Origin: Adiantum capillus-veneris
Lineage: Eukaryota; Streptophyta; Polypodiopsida; Polypodiales; Pteridaceae
Assembly: GCA_014529385.2 (NCBI GenBank)
Contig: CM043948.1
Coordinates: forward strand, 78,292,291-78,356,290
Length of the DNA: 64,000 nt
Direction of reading: 5' to 3'
In this document: positions 23,361 to 35,651 of the stretch, piece by piece
Numbering within the stretch: the stretch's first letter is position 1
Layout of the letters: each line of letters begins with the position of its first letter
Position numbers and translations under genes: made by a program
The notes under the pieces: generated by a model
What the model was told of the DNA's origin: nothing
The model's input: only the letters and a program-made list of their open reading frames with translations
Databases searched by the model: none

Positions 23361-24810
23361 CATCAATTGCTCCATTGCTGCCCATCATGAACGTCATCGT
23401 GATATGTGTTTTCAACCTTGGTTTATGGGATAGATCTGCTGCATTATACGTCTCATTTCTGCATTCTGGCAGCCCGTTTTCATCCTTCATTCTTTTCATA
23501 TCAAGTGCACAAAAAAGCCCCAAATCTACCCCTTGTTGACCATCATTAGTCTCACATTGAGATGGATCCAAAGGTGCATCAAATTAATCTCAAAGGTGCC
23601 TCTTTACAGTGACCACAGTGACTTTCCCCATTCAAGTCAATAGAGTTTTCACTTAAGGTATTGCATGTTTGTACATTCCATTTATGCAATCAAAATCAAA
23701 TACCACATTGACAATGGGGTGGAGGCCTTTGAGAGGGTTGGTTGGGCCCCATCGTGTGTCATTATCCTCTTCGTCTCTCTTTCTCCCTCTACACATCTCT
23801 ACCGCTCTCTCTCATTTCCTCTCTTGATAGTAAGTAAAAGGAACCATCATTCAAGCTAAAATAATCCATTGAAGCAAGGAATAAGTAAAGATTTGTGTAA
23901 GTCTAAAGTCTATATCTTCAACATATTTAATTCCATTGCACTTGGCATTGGTATCATAGATTTGTGATTTTGCACTAAATCGCAAATCTTTGAAATTTTT
24001 GTTCTCTCTAGTGCTTATTTTTTGTAAAGTTTGGTCCAAGAACGCTTCTTCCACTCAGGGAACTGCAAGAACTTCCATTGTCTGTAGGAGCGTGCACCTT
24101 GAGCATAGGAATTGCAAACAATGTATAATATTGGGTGTTAGAGCTTTGGTGCATCTACTAGAGGGTAGTTAACTTGGTGTGTGCACTTGATCACCTCGAA
24201 ATACAGAGATCCTTGCAGTCATAACTTCTTTGACATGACAGATGGCATCATTAATAGCATGCATTAAAAACATGAGGATGTTGATTACGAGTATCAAGAT
24301 CTGTTAGTGGCCTAGGGCAACAAAGGAACCCGCTATCCATATCAGATTATGAAATTTGGAGTCTTGGCATTGTTTGAGAAATCATCTCTCCTATCTTCCT
24401 AAAGAATTTCTTCATTCTAGAAGAGACACTGCATTGTCAATGATATGTATAATCTTTGGCAACACATATGGTCCACACCATTTGCATCTTCTTAGCAATT
24501 GGTAGCCATCACACAAAGGGAAAGGGTTCCAATGGGAGGCAACCACCATGGGATATTGTAGGCATTGTGATCCTACATTTTCATCCATATGTGTTGTAGA
24601 GATGAGGATTTCTCTAGAGCTTCCATCATACAAAAATCTAGTTGAAGCCCCAATAGTGCATCAAACCAGCCCTTGAGGTGGATCTTCTAAGGGGTTACCA
24701 CAATGGCATTCCCCATTCGAGTCAGTAGAGTTTCACATGAGGTATTCCATGTGTATACATTCCATTTATGCAATCAAAATCAAATACCACATCAACAATG
24801 ATAAGGGGGG
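23361..24810 (+). mobile_element. R1 LTR-family, copy I, right part (LTR, primer site, internal, LTR fragment)
   Basis: Internal sequence to about 23,540 is followed by an LTR of roughly 400 bp ending 'cttggca' at 23,947. A primer site follows (23,949-23,960, TGGTATCATAG), resembling TGGTATCAGAGC, which pairs with initiator Met tRNA in many plant Copia-type elements. The internal region then restarts (24,240-24,660), and an LTR fragment ends near 24,810. The order internal-LTR-internal-LTR suggests unequal recombination between copies. Confidence 0.65.
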
Positions 24811-24867
24811 ATCCTTGAGACTCCGACTGTAACCCCTTATATATAGTGTTTTGAGTTCTTATGCTCA

Positions 24868-25890
24868 AGGTGCACGGTGGGAAGGCTGAAGAGGAAACTC
24901 ACACAACATGCTAAATACTTGCCTCCCTATAGCCCAATGAATGTCCAACACCCCAAACCACACATACTCACATGTACTATAGCACAATCTGCAAATCCGT
25001 ATTGTATCAGCTCGCTCCTGGGTATCAAAGATTACACACACTCACAACCGATGAATTTTCCCTTCATACACCTAAACACCAACACTCAACCCCACAGACA
25101 CTTCTGCCCTAAACATATGTTCGCTCATACCTACCATATCTCTCCTATCCTCTCACACAATCTCTCTCGCTCTTTCTTGGCACGCACACACACGCAACTT
25201 GCAGGCAACACATGCACCCAACCAAGCAAAGGCACAAGATGTCATCAAGCTGAGATAGAGAAGATGACGAAGAATGAAAAAGACCCACTTCAATTCAATT
25301 CATTAGTATGAGACCAATGTACAATGATAATCTTGATCGCCTTCTTTCCCTTTAGGTATCATCCTAAAAAACACCATGGATAGTCCTCCCTTTCTCATGA
25401 GCTTGCAGATGGTGGCCTTATTTTTCCTTATGTGGATTTTCTTTGCTTCATGGATCCCTTTATTACTGTCGGTGATCCTTTTCAAGACTTCATACCTCCA
25501 CACTTCAGCTCTTTGAATAGCCTTGTTGGCTGCATTCCTTAATTGATGGTGCTATCAGCCATCCAAGTTTAAGCAATGCCTTTGGAGCTCTAGAAAACCT
25601 AACAATTTCCAGCCTTTTGTATTCCTCTACTCATAGTAGCATTCCCTTGCAGTCGGTTGCTCCCTCTCATGCGCTATAGGAAGCCCACTGCCCCCTCTTC
25701 ATTTACTTGGTGACACGCTCCCTTTCACTAGCCTGCACGTGGCGCCCTTAGCCTCCTCCCATCACCTTGTTGCCTCTCCTCAACTTTACTAGAATCCCTC
25801 TCTTGCAAATCAACCGCCTTGATGAAGCCTCCTAGTGTAGTCGTCTATTGGCCATAGAGGCTCCTTTCCATGCCTTTATGAGCCCCTCTC
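24868..25890 (-). mobile_element. Gypsy A family LTR, partial
   Basis: The sequence from 'tgggaaggctgaagaggaaactcacacaac' onward matches the 5' LTR of gypsy A (48,564-49,600) almost base for base in long stretches, in the same orientation. The match fades at about 25,890. No internal region is attached, so it is a solo or truncated LTR. Confidence 0.75.
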
Positions 25891-26262
25891 AGAATTAGGA
25901 GAAATATGGAGCTTGCATGGGCCTTGTAAGGAATCCTAATTTTAAGGATTAAGGCTAATGTTGTGTAGGGTTAAGGGGATAAGGGCATTCAAGAAGCTAG
26001 CTTTGAGTAGGCTTTTCTAGCCTTTTTTTTAGACACATGTAGGATGTGGACCTAGGAGGTCACTTTCTCTCTCTAGCTTTTTGAAAGTGAAGGAGTAAAG
26101 GAGTATGGCCACATCAGCAAAAACGTGGGTCACTAAGAGCCAAAATTTAAGATTTTTTAGCTTATTTTTACCTTAAAACTTCCCCCCAACATATATACAT
26201 ATGAAAAAATATTTTTTTAAACCTACAAACACTAAAAGTCCACTTTTTCAAAAAAAATCTCC
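25891..26262. other. No gene seen
   Basis: Mixed sequence with a poly-T and poly-A run near the end. Nothing recognisable. Confidence 0.4.
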
Positions 26263-26462
26263 CAAAAAAAAACATTTGTTGTCTCTTCCTCCTCTCTCCT
26301 CTCTCCCTCTTGTCTCTCTCCCTCCTCTCTCTCTCTTCTCTCGTTTTCCCTCCTCCTCCCTCCCTGCTTCCTTCTCTCCTCCTCCTCCCCTCTCTCTACC
26401 TCTCCCCCCTTCCCCCTTCTCTCCTCCCATGTTCCTCCCTCTCCCTCCCCCCTTTCTCTTTT
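26263..26462. repeat. Pyrimidine tract (CT/TCCC-rich)
   Basis: About 200 bp almost wholly of C and T on the plus strand. Open frames across it on both strands are Pro/Leu/Ser or Arg/Glu/Gly runs and are not genes. Confidence 0.85.
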
Positions 26463-26728
26463 CATCATTTGCTTCCTCACGCAACAAATGCCATGGTGCG
26501 CACACACATCACAAATCGTATGCTGCCACCACAATGTACTCCGCACAACAAAAGAGTACATATTTACTTCTCAGCGACGTTTGCATCGAAGTCCGCATGT
26601 GAGGGTGAGCAGACATCATCCCAGGAACGTCGTACCATCGGTAAGACGAATGTTGATGGTTCTTCAATATCTTGGGAGGGAAGAAGTAGGCTTGTTAAAC
26701 TATTGCAATTGGTTGTGTATAAGTGCAG

Positions 26729-26919
26729 GTGCATCTTTGCATTTTTTGGATACTCAAATGTCAAGCTCTTCAGCTCAAAAGATTGGCGTTACAAGACAGT
26801 ATTGCCTCTTCGAAGAGGGAGGTTGAAAATCTCCAACAACAATTGCAAGAAAAGGATGTGTACATTATGAAGCTTGCCAATACCATCACATATTTGAAAG
26901 AAACACCCCCTGGTGCAAG
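26729..26919 (+). CDS. Coiled-coil exon candidate
   Basis: The stretch is bounded by an acceptor-like sequence (aagtgcag) and a donor-like 'gcaag|gtaaca'. It encodes REVENLQQQLQEKDVYIMKL, with heptad spacing typical of a coiled coil, then a Pro/Gly/Arg end (TPPGAR). The rest of the gene is not evident. Weak coding-like traces continue at 27,290-27,480. It could be a captured gene fragment. I do not recognise the protein. Confidence 0.35.
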
Positions 26920-26929
26920 GTAACAATAT

Positions 26930-28420
26930 AATTCTTACTTTTGGTTGTGTTCTTCTTATCACAGACCTTGAAGTCTAAGGTATTGCCTCTACTTGTTTTG
27001 TAGTGCTCAGCACAAAGGTTGCTTTTGTACACAAATAGTGAAAGTCTGTAGGTTAGAGAGGTCAAGTGTCACCACTTTTTCTCTAAAACAGCCTGCTTTC
27101 TACATCTTGCACGTAGGTTCTTCAAATCCATGCTTATTAGAGGTCGGTAATCTCATCCTAATGTATATTTTAGGATTATTGGATGGAAATACTTGCAAAT
27201 TTGTACAACATATACTTAACAAGTGTCTTTGTTTTTGTTTGAAGAACATATCTCTAACGCGTCATGATACAAGGTGACCTCTTACTATGCTAGTTGAGTG
27301 GCGTTGTTTGCAAGAATGGCTCAAGGAAGTGGAACACAAAGCTTTTACGATGGCATAAAGCTCTCCTCAAGAAATGTGGCTCCCACTACACCAAAAATCA
27401 TTATGCTAACATAGAGAGATCCTTAGTAGGACAATACAACATCTTCTCATCAGGAACACACCCTTTCCTAACATGAGAGCACCCCCACCAAAGATATTTT
27501 TATGTGATAGGTCACCCCATAAGCATACCATGCCATCGAATGGATGTAAGAACTATGACCGCACTACCCATTGGAAGTTGTTCACAAATGTATGTTTATC
27601 AAAGTTAATGAGAAGAAATTTGGACTTTTTTGTTTGTTGATGTGTAAGAGCACTCTAGATCTACCATATTTTGATTTGGAGTCATTTAAAGTGTAATTTT
27701 TTTTTTGTTTGGTAAGATTGTACATGAGGAGAATGATAAAGTACAAGAGATTTTGACGGAAAAAACCTCGGTGAGATTCCTACCATGCACTTGTGACACC
27801 ATACCTCTCCTTGAACCCTTTGATTTCTATTGTAGTGGAAAGTTCAAGGGAAGTCTATTTTCAAATTTTTAGCAATAACTTTTTTCTAAAGAAAATGTTG
27901 GTTATTTTAAAGTTTGTACATAGTCTAGGAGTTCATTCTGATTGTTTTCCTTTAGTTTGAAATTTTGACCGAGAGCACTCCTTGGAAGCCACTTTTGAAG
28001 GTGTTAGGGTGAGATTTTGGGAAAGTTTTGTATGTAGGAAATATAGTCCTTAACACAATAAAAAACATTGGTACTTTGAGTATTTTCAAATTCCATGGTT
28101 TTAATGCTCGTTGGAGCCCGTAGATTAAGGAAAAAGTAAGAAATGTTTGTTTTACATAATTTTTTTAGAAATTTCCAACTTGCACATTGATTTTTGGAGA
28201 ATCTGAGCAAGATATGATTTTATTGCATCACATGATGGTCGAAGAGCGTGACAAGATGAACAAATTTATGTGAGACAAGCCTTGACAGATTTGGAGCTGA
28301 TTGGAAGCTAGAAGCTGTTGAAAGCAGCCTAAAAGTTCAACACTTAAATTAAAAAAATAAAATAAAAAAACAAAATATAAACCTTGTATCATCCTCATAA
28401 ACAATAATTTTGCAATTTTT
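26930..28420. other. No clear gene; scattered coding-like traces
   Basis: Frames with stops every 20-60 codons. A segment near 27,715-27,850 (ENDKVQEILTEKTSVRFLPC) reads like old coding sequence but joins nothing recognisable. Confidence 0.3.
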
Positions 28421-28430
28421 CACTGTAAAG

Positions 28431-28550
28431 ACCCCCAGGGCCCTCAGCAAGACTGGCCACAATGGCACACAAACAGCCCATGCAAAAGTCCTGGATGGGC
28501 ATTTTGCGCACCCTTGTGGCCAGTCTTGTTGAGAGCCCTAGGGGATTTTA
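28431..28550. repeat. Imperfect hairpin, about 52-nt arms
   Basis: Sequence from 'cccccagggccctcagcaagactggccacaa' pairs with 'ttgtggccagtcttgttgagagccctagggg' about 50 nt downstream. The arms share most bases, with a few bulges. It is a diverged sibling of the hairpin at 28,861-28,984; similar flanking words (aaaccttgtatcat) precede both. Confidence 0.75.
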
Positions 28551-28860
28551 CATGGAAAACAATTGCAAAAATATTGTGTATGAGGATGATATTAAGATGT
28601 TATGTTGGATGTACAGAGAGCAAGAGCTTCCCCCCCCCCCCACATTTTGCTATGGCCTGGATGGCCCTGGGGCCTTAAAATGGCAAATACAATCTTTTTT
28701 TATCCATGGCCATGAGATAGAAGTGTGCAATTTGATGTATTCATAGCAAACTCCTCCCCCCTCCCCCTCCCAAATGGCAAATACCTAAACCTTGTATCAT
28801 GCTCATCAACCATTTTTTGCTTCCTTGTGTCCACTACCCCTGTTCTTGGTTTGTGTTTGT

Positions 28861-28984
28861 CATTATAAGGCCCCAGGGCCCCTCAAAAAGAGGGGAGACA
28901 AGGGCGCTCAAAATGGCCATCCACGGTCCCTGGATGGCCATTCTGCGTGCCCCTCTTTTTGAGGGGCCCTGGGGCCTTATAATG
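28861..28984. ncRNA. 124-nt near-perfect hairpin (miRNA-precursor-like or MITE)
   Basis: The outer 35 nt on each side (CATTATAAGGCCCC... and ...GGGGCCTTATAATG) pair perfectly. A mismatched internal loop follows, then TGGCCATCCA pairing with TGGATGGCCA around a 7-nt loop. The size suits a plant microRNA precursor, but a young foldback transposon gives the same shape. A poly-C tract follows at 29,045-29,060. Confidence 0.6.
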
Positions 28985-29069
28985 ACAAATAGGGGCTTTT
29001 TTTAATGCATGTCCATGAGTTCTAGTGTTTGATGTAATCAGAGCACCCCCCCCCCCCCCCTCCCTTCTC

Positions 29070-31190
29070 TGTGTTCAAAGGTCCGGAACATTGACTATGT
29101 AAAACTTTCTTATATCATGTGCGTTCACCAGAATGGATTAAAAGTACCCCTTATAGGACTTATCTACACATTTTTCTATAACTTTACAAGAATATAAAAT
29201 CCCTTCTGTTGAACACATGTGTTATGTTACATATAGTTTAGTGAACTCCTCAGTCAAAAGCCTCAAAAATCATGTGCACTAAACATTCAGCACTAGAAAT
29301 CGACCAAACAAGGATCCAATTTTTACTTCCTTGTGTCCACCTTGAGTTCTTGGGAATGTTTTGGTTAAGCCATTTCTTTGGTATTTGAAACCACATGTGA
29401 CCCCTATTGTTAAAGTATCCAACAAAAGGTTTCTTGATTAGCGATTTACATAGGCTCGAGTGCTACATATCTTCTATGTTAACAATGCATGTATCTATAA
29501 TTTATGTTTACACTTTCTCTATCTAAATGAGCTACATAGTAAAAATAAAATCTGCAATTTAACAGTTAAGTTCACAAGGTAATAGCTATTGGTATCATCT
29601 TTAGCAATACCAAAGACATTACTACCAATAGCTCATGAATAGGGATATTTAAGAAGATTTGATACCAAAAACTTGTCAACACTACTCAAAAAGGTGGAAA
29701 CTCAAAGGCTTTACAATATATGTATGATGAAACACGAATCAATAATAAGTCACCCCTATACATCGACACCTCCATCTCAAGTTGTCATTTATCTAAATCA
29801 AGCTTGGCATAGGCATAGTATGGAAACAATAACATGTTGGAAAGTAAGAATTTAACTTTCTCAACTTGTGAAATGTTGCTAATGATATATGTTAAACATC
29901 CCCAAATGAGGACATCTTGACAAAGGTTATGATCCACTTTAATAAGAATAACCATTAATGATTAAACTGAAATCAAAATATTTCTTGAATCTCTTCGTGG
30001 TGAAGTGATTAAGACTTGAGACTTGAAACGTCTTACAGACTTGAGACTTGAGACTTGAAACATCTTACAGACAAACCAAAATATCCATAAAGATCAAAAA
30101 TATTTCTCAAATCAATATGAAACTCCAGTAGTCTAAATTAAACAATCTCACTCCATGCGACACCATTGAACAAAAAAACATATTTATTTTGCATTTATAG
30201 AGGAATCCAACCTCATGAAAGTAATTACAAACGGAGACAATGTTGTTGTTGCTAGGCGTCTCCTACAAGTATTTGTCTTCCTCATCTAGAGATTCATATA
30301 CACTTGAGTATTTGTGTGTCTATGACACTAGGGAAGATAGTAGTACTATATGGATGGCTTTTCTACGAGCTCCTAGAGAGTACCTATTGGTTCAAGATTC
30401 TACAAAAATTCTACTATTCTTATCAAAACCCTTTCACATGGTAGTGAAAGGTTCCTCTCGGAACAAAAATATAGTGATTTTCATCTCTGCCCATGGTTGC
30501 TTGCTCATGTTCTCTGAAAAAAAGTTTACTTTGTAAGTAAACAATAGATTATATGAGCACAAAGTTATAAAGTGCAAAACGATATCATTCTAATAATCTA
30601 ATGACAACTATACAAAGAATAAATTATAAGAAAAATCTTTCATGACTCTCCATAGATAGCACAACTTACTTGCATTGTGAGACTTAATCACATGCTACAC
30701 AACTATAGATAGCGCACCAAACCCATTAACAAAATAGCACCACCTAGTGTTTAGAGGTGTGAAGCCTAAACATTGAAAGCCATAAAGAGGTTTTTTCTCT
30801 CCAGCATGATAAACTTAAACATGGAGATGATGTTAAGCTCTGAATGTAAGCTACAAGGGTATTTTTCTTACCATTCTATCTTTATGTTGGAGATGAACCC
30901 TTGCAATGCCCACACACTATTCACACCTCCTATTGTTGTGGTATGCAAGCTCATACTTTTGCCACCTTCGGGAGTAGAGGTTTCCATGTAGTGTGAGTGA
31001 ATGAAAGTAGAAGGAGTAGAATCTTGTTTCATGCTGTAATGGAGGTGAGAGAAGGGAGAGGAGCTAGCTTGCTTATGAAACTATGTGGTGGGCAAGTGGA
31101 AGAGATGGGGGAGGAGTTTCCTTGATGCTACAATGGAGGTGGGAGAAAGCTAGCAGATAGATAATGTTGGAGCAATGGAGAGCTTGGAAA
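29070..31190. other. No gene seen; small minisatellite at 30,012-30,072
   Basis: AT-rich sequence with short frames of no recognisable kind. At 30,012-30,072 the words 'gacttgagacttgaaac' and 'tcttacaga' alternate in a short tandem repeat. Confidence 0.4.
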
Positions 31191-31193
31191 AGC

Positions 31194-31355
31194 GTTTGTA
31201 GAGAGAGAAAATCACTTTTTAGCTATAGAATAGGTTTGAAAAAACTTTGGAGGGTGGAAAATAATGTTTGGAGGGTTTGTAGAGAGAGAAAATCACTTTT
31301 TAGCTATAGAATAGGTTTGGAAAAACTTTGGAGGGTGGAAAATAATGTTTTGATT
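31194..31355. repeat. Tandem duplication, 2 x 81 bp
   Basis: 'gtttgtagagagagaaaatcac' starts at 31,194 and 31,275. The two copies differ at very few bases, so this is a recent duplication. Confidence 0.85.
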
Positions 31356-31740
31356 TTTTTTAAAAAAAAATCAATTTTTTGGATTTTTTAGTGCACGTTT
31401 TTTACTTTTGGAGGTCAAAAATAAATTTTTGACCATGAAATAGGTTTGGGGACCTTTTAAGGAGGGAAAACTTGAAATTTGATTTTTTTGAAAATTTGAT
31501 TTTCTTAGTGTATTTTAAATCCGGGCCAAAAAGTGGGGGAAAAGAGGTCAAAGTGGTCCCCCCCCCCCCCTTCCCTAGTCACCTCGCTTACCTTCTCACT
31601 AGGTAAGAGGCCATTAAGAGGTGTAAGTCTACCTTGTCCCCCTACTTTTTTGAGGGTATATAGTGTGGCCACCACCCTCTTCCTATTGGCTGGCCTCTAA
31701 TTAACCTTAATTCCAAAGGACCCCTAGACGGTTCATATTT
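31356..31740. other. No gene seen
   Basis: A/T- and G-rich low-complexity sequence, with a run of C at 31,559-31,570. Confidence 0.4.
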
Positions 31741-32710
31741 TTCCTAATGTGGCCCTCTCCTGCAGATCGACCACCTTGATGGTACCTCCTAGTGTAGTCG
31801 GTTATTGGCCGTGGCGACTCCTTTCCATGCCTTTACGAGCCCCTCTCTGTACTTTCCCCAATGCATGGCACCACTTGGCCTCCTTTCCCATGCATCACTT
31901 GATGCTAACCATGCCTCCTGCCCCCTCTTGGCATGCCCGCCAACTGGTCTTGTTTCCTGGCAATCTTACCTCATGCAGTGCCACATCTCCCTGACATGCA
32001 ACTCGGTCCCTAGTTTCATCTCCAAGCTTGGCCACTCACCTCGCATGGCCCCAGCACCTGTTGATAGCGCCACCCCATGCTTTCTCCAATTGGCTCTCCT
32101 CACTTAGTTTAGCATATTGGCCAGCTTTCAAAAAAGTTTTTTTTTTGGTTCACCTTTTGCGACTCGCGTCACTCTCCCATGCTAAGGTTTGAATGCAATC
32201 TTGTTGAGCTTTGTCTTCTAGAGAGAATCTTGCCAAAAAAAACAAACTATGATCCCACGACCTTTGAGCCACTCTCTCCTCTGAGATCTAATCAAGGAAC
32301 AGATAAACACCTTCCCTCCAGCACATGACAAGCTTTAAATTAGCCAACCTTGACACCCAGTTTGTCATATGCACTAGTAGAAGCGTCATCCTTTTCGAGG
32401 CCAAAAAAACATTGTAGACCTTCAAAATGCCACGTCTCGCATACACACCCAATGGTACTTGTCACAATTGGGATTTAGCACATGAACAAGCATTCTTCTA
32501 CCACACTATCTGCTGCCATACGCCTACTGCTGACACGATCATGGGTTGACACAAGCTGGTTGCACCATCATTGCTCAACCCACTAGTTGAACATTTATGT
32601 TCAACCAAGCAAAGCCTTTATTGTCTAGAAAATTGTAAACCTCTTAACACTAAGCAAAGATGAAATAAAACCATATGTACAAAGTATTATTGATGTCTTT
32701 TTGTTGTTTT
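31740..32710 (-). mobile_element. Gypsy A 3' LTR (approximate limits)
   Basis: 31,740-32,142 matches 49,490-49,876 of the gypsy A 5' LTR. 32,130-32,570 matches 62,290-62,730 in inverted orientation, another fragment of the same LTR. The LTR therefore seems to span at least 31,740-32,570. The exact start near the integrase end (about 32,710) is not fixed, and the left end is truncated. Confidence 0.6.
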
Positions 32711-32832
32711 TGACGTCAACCCTCAAGTGGGATGCCCAACCCCTTCAACAAGAATCTAACGTACATCCGTTGTTAGAGTCCTGTCGAAATATACTTTGAG
32801 ACGAACCCCATTCACTCTATGTCAAAGAGGCT

Positions 32833-34557
32833 TTACCATTGGGTCTCTCTAACTCTGATAAGTACCATTAGGAAAGCTTTGAAAATCCTGTATGGTCCAG
32901 TCCACTTTTTCTTGAATTTCTTTTGGAATGTGAAATCAAGGTAGCTCTCATAATTCATGACTAAACCACCTTCATGCATCTCCTTCTTTGGCAATTTTTG
33001 ATTGAGCTTTGCCATGCGTTTTTCCCTTTGTTGCACATAGAAATTTGTTGCAGCCTCTCGATCCATCTTTAAAGTCTCCAAATGTGTGATCTTGTCCTAC
33101 AAAACATCTGTTTGATTCACATTAGCTTGCCATAAACCTTTTAATGCACCTAGATGGATGTGTACAGGTAACACTACTTCCTTGCCAAAAACCAACTCAT
33201 AAGGAGTGAATTTGGTGGCCACTCTGTAAGAAGTTTTGTAGTCCCACAAGAATTTATCAAGATTCACCTCCCAGTTTTCCACCTGCTTATATATATATAT
33301 ACTTGGTGAGCATTTTAATGATTTGACCATTTGCACTTTCTACCAAACCATTACACTATGGGTGATAGGGAGATGAGAATCTGTGTTTAATCCCCATCTT
33401 CTCTACCAATGCACACACTAGTTTACTACGAAATCCCTATCCTATATTTGATATCAAAACCCATGGCACTCCAAACTAATAGTAGAAATAATCAAAGACA
33501 AATTGAGCAACCATAAGAGCATTTACCTCCTTGACCGCTTTGGCTTCTACCCATCTGGTGAGGTAGTCAATAGCTACCGAAATGTACTTTTTTCCACTTG
33601 TAGACTTGGAAAGCGGTCCAATAGCATCCAATCCCCATTTTTTGAATGCATTTTGGGCCAGTATAGTCCCTTATGATTCTACTACAGAATGCCGCTATCC
33701 CATAACTTGACACTCATGACATGTCTTACACCAGTAATGAACATCTCGTACAAGAGATGGTCACCAAAAACCTGCTCTTTGAATGTGAAAGAGTACCTGG
33801 TCTTTACCTTGATTCTCTCTTTCTTCATGAAATTGTGTCAAAGCCATGCCAATTTCATCCTTATAAACAACCCTCCTCAATACTCCATCATGTCCGTATA
33901 CCATAAGGTCTTCACCTACTAAGGTGAACCTACTAGACTTTTAAGCACTTTCTACCAAACCATTACACTATGGGTGATAGGGAGATGAGAATCTGTGTTT
34001 AATCCCCATCTTCTCTACCAATGCACACACTAGTTTACTACGAAATCCCTATCCTATATTTGATATCAAAACCCATGGCACTCCAAACTAATAGTAGAAA
34101 TAATCAAAGACAAATTGAGCAACCATAAGAGCATTTACCTCCTTGACCGCTTTGGCTTCTACCCATCTGGTGAGGTAGTCAATAGCTACCGAAATGTACT
34201 TTTTTCCACTTGTAGACTTGGAAAGCGGTCCAATAGCATCCAATCCCCATTTTTTGAATGCATTTTGGGCCAGTATAGTCCCTTATGATTCTACTACAGA
34301 ATGCCGCTATCCCATAACTTGACACTCATGACATGTCTTACACCAGTAATGAACATCTCGTACAAGAGATGGTCACCAAAAACCTGCTCTTTGAATGTGA
34401 AAGAGTACCTGGTCTTTACCTTGATTCTCTCTTTCTTCATGAAATTGTGTCAAAGCCATGCCAATTTCATCCTTATAAACAACCCTCCTCAATACTCCAT
34501 CATGTCCGTATACCATAAGGTCTTCACCTACTAAGGTGAACCTACTAGACTTTTAAG
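32833..34557 (-). pseudogene. Gypsy A integrase, broken and internally duplicated
   Basis: Minus-strand frames carry Ty3/gypsy integrase pieces: a core segment with GLDAIGPLSKSTSGKKYISV and DYLTRWVEAKAV, then the end of the core (YKTSYRVATKFTPYELVFGK, 33,180-33,240), then a C-terminal segment with KKWTGPYRIFK (about 32,880). Stops and frameshifts interrupt it, and a 612-bp stretch is present twice in tandem. It is clearly inactive. Integrase would join the reverse-transcribed DNA to the host chromosome. Confidence 0.8.
33333..34556. repeat. 612-bp tandem duplication within the integrase relic
   Basis: Units 33,333-33,944 and 33,945-34,556 read as identical throughout by eye. Both start 'gcactttctaccaaacc', with the shared word 'gca' at the junction. 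The identity implies a very recent event. Confidence 0.9.
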
Positions 34558-34822
34558 CAACTCTTTTCCTTTGTAGCTTGGACATGCCTGTAAGAATTTG
34601 ACCTGTGCCCAAGAAATTATCAACATCTTTTAGTGTTTCCTAACGTGCGTAGATGGTAGGCATTACATATAAACATGTTACATGCATTTGTACTCAGCTA
34701 CTGGCCAACTGGTCAGCTTCTTGATTTTGCTCTCTCAAGATATGCTTGAATTGCACCACTTCAAAAAACTTCAACAACTTTTTAATAGGAAAAAACCAAT
34801 ATTTGAGAGAGTCCCTCTTCAC

Positions 34823-35490
34823 CTACCATTGCCCTAAGAGTTGTTTGATTACCAAAATAGCATCTCCCTTCACTGTGAGCATGGATATCTCAAACTTGAT
34901 ACAATGCTTAAGACCCAAGTGTAGAGCCAAGTATTCCGCCTCGTTGTTTGTATGCACATTCTCCAAATCATAAGCCTTTGAAAAAATAGTGTTACCTTGT
35001 GGATCATGTACAACGACTCCGCCTTCGGCTTTTTGTACAACCTTCCTGTAAAGAAACATCAGAACACATAAATAAAGCTTCTTTTCGATCAGGTTCATTG
35101 TTTGCATCTTCTTGAACCACCCTTGGATACAATGGAAAATCTGCACCTTTATTTACCAACACATCTGCGAGATGAGACTGCAAGTGTGATCAATTTTAAA
35201 TTCAAAGTTGAACTCTTGTAATTCTAGCACCCACTTCATAATTCATCTCCCTGGTCGTAGGTGAAGCACCACTTCAAGTAATAAATTGTTAGAGGTAAGC
35301 CCATAAAACTTGCAAACAATTAAATGCACTTTGAGCTTCCTACAGCCAAACACTAATGTCATCACCCACTGTTCAGCCTCTGTGTAAGACATCTCCCCTG
35401 GACTGATGACGTGACTTTCAAAGTAGACGGGTTTGTAGCATCACCCACTTTCCGTAATAGGACTGCACCAATTGCAAGTGTATCCACTGT
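34823..35490 (-). pseudogene. Gypsy A dual RNase H region, broken
   Basis: Two RNase H pieces follow each other on the minus strand. The first (about 35,480-35,330) has AIGAVLL and then SYTEAEQWVMTLVFGCRKL, the RT-linked RNase H. The second (35,100-34,823) has VVHDPQGNTIFSKAY, HTNNEAEYLALHLGL and VKGDAILVIKQ, an archaeal-type RNase H with its Glu and Asp. Two RNase H domains in this order are known from the Tat/Ogre lineage of plant gypsy elements. The RT itself is not seen; it is lost or was removed near the gypsy B insertion. Confidence 0.7.
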
Positions 35491-35584
35491 CATAGCGATC
35501 TCGGTCGTTGGATCACACAGTGAACTATGGGTGAACTAGGGGCAAAAATGGTGCCCCAATTTCACCCCTAGTTCACCTGCCTCG

Positions 35585-35651
35585 TGGGGTGTGGATCGAA
35601 CCTAGGACGTCTCGGTTGCCACCCGAATGCCCTACCACCACGCTAGCGCGC
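35585..35651 (-). repeat. tRNA-derived SINE-like head
   Basis: On the minus strand there is an A-box-like TAGCGTGGTGG (35,635-35,645) and a B box GGTTCGATCCA (35,592-35,602), about 32 nt apart, as in a polymerase III promoter of tRNA origin. The acceptor stem does not close, so this is not a tRNA gene. The downstream body (to about 35,500) has 'ctagttcaccc'-type words in inverted form, which also occur at 45,745-45,840 beyond gypsy B. Confidence 0.6.

Noticed and set aside
24877-25311. 144-codon plus-strand frame
   Set aside because: It lies on the opposite strand to the gypsy A LTR and is rich in His/Pro/Thr from C-rich LTR sequence; the second LTR breaks the frame.
26205-26600. Long open frames on both strands over the pyrimidine tract
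   Set aside because: They are low-complexity translations of CT/TCCC repeats.
35585-35651. tRNA gene
   Set aside because: A and B boxes are present, but the acceptor and anticodon stems do not fold, so it is a SINE-like head or tRNA relic.
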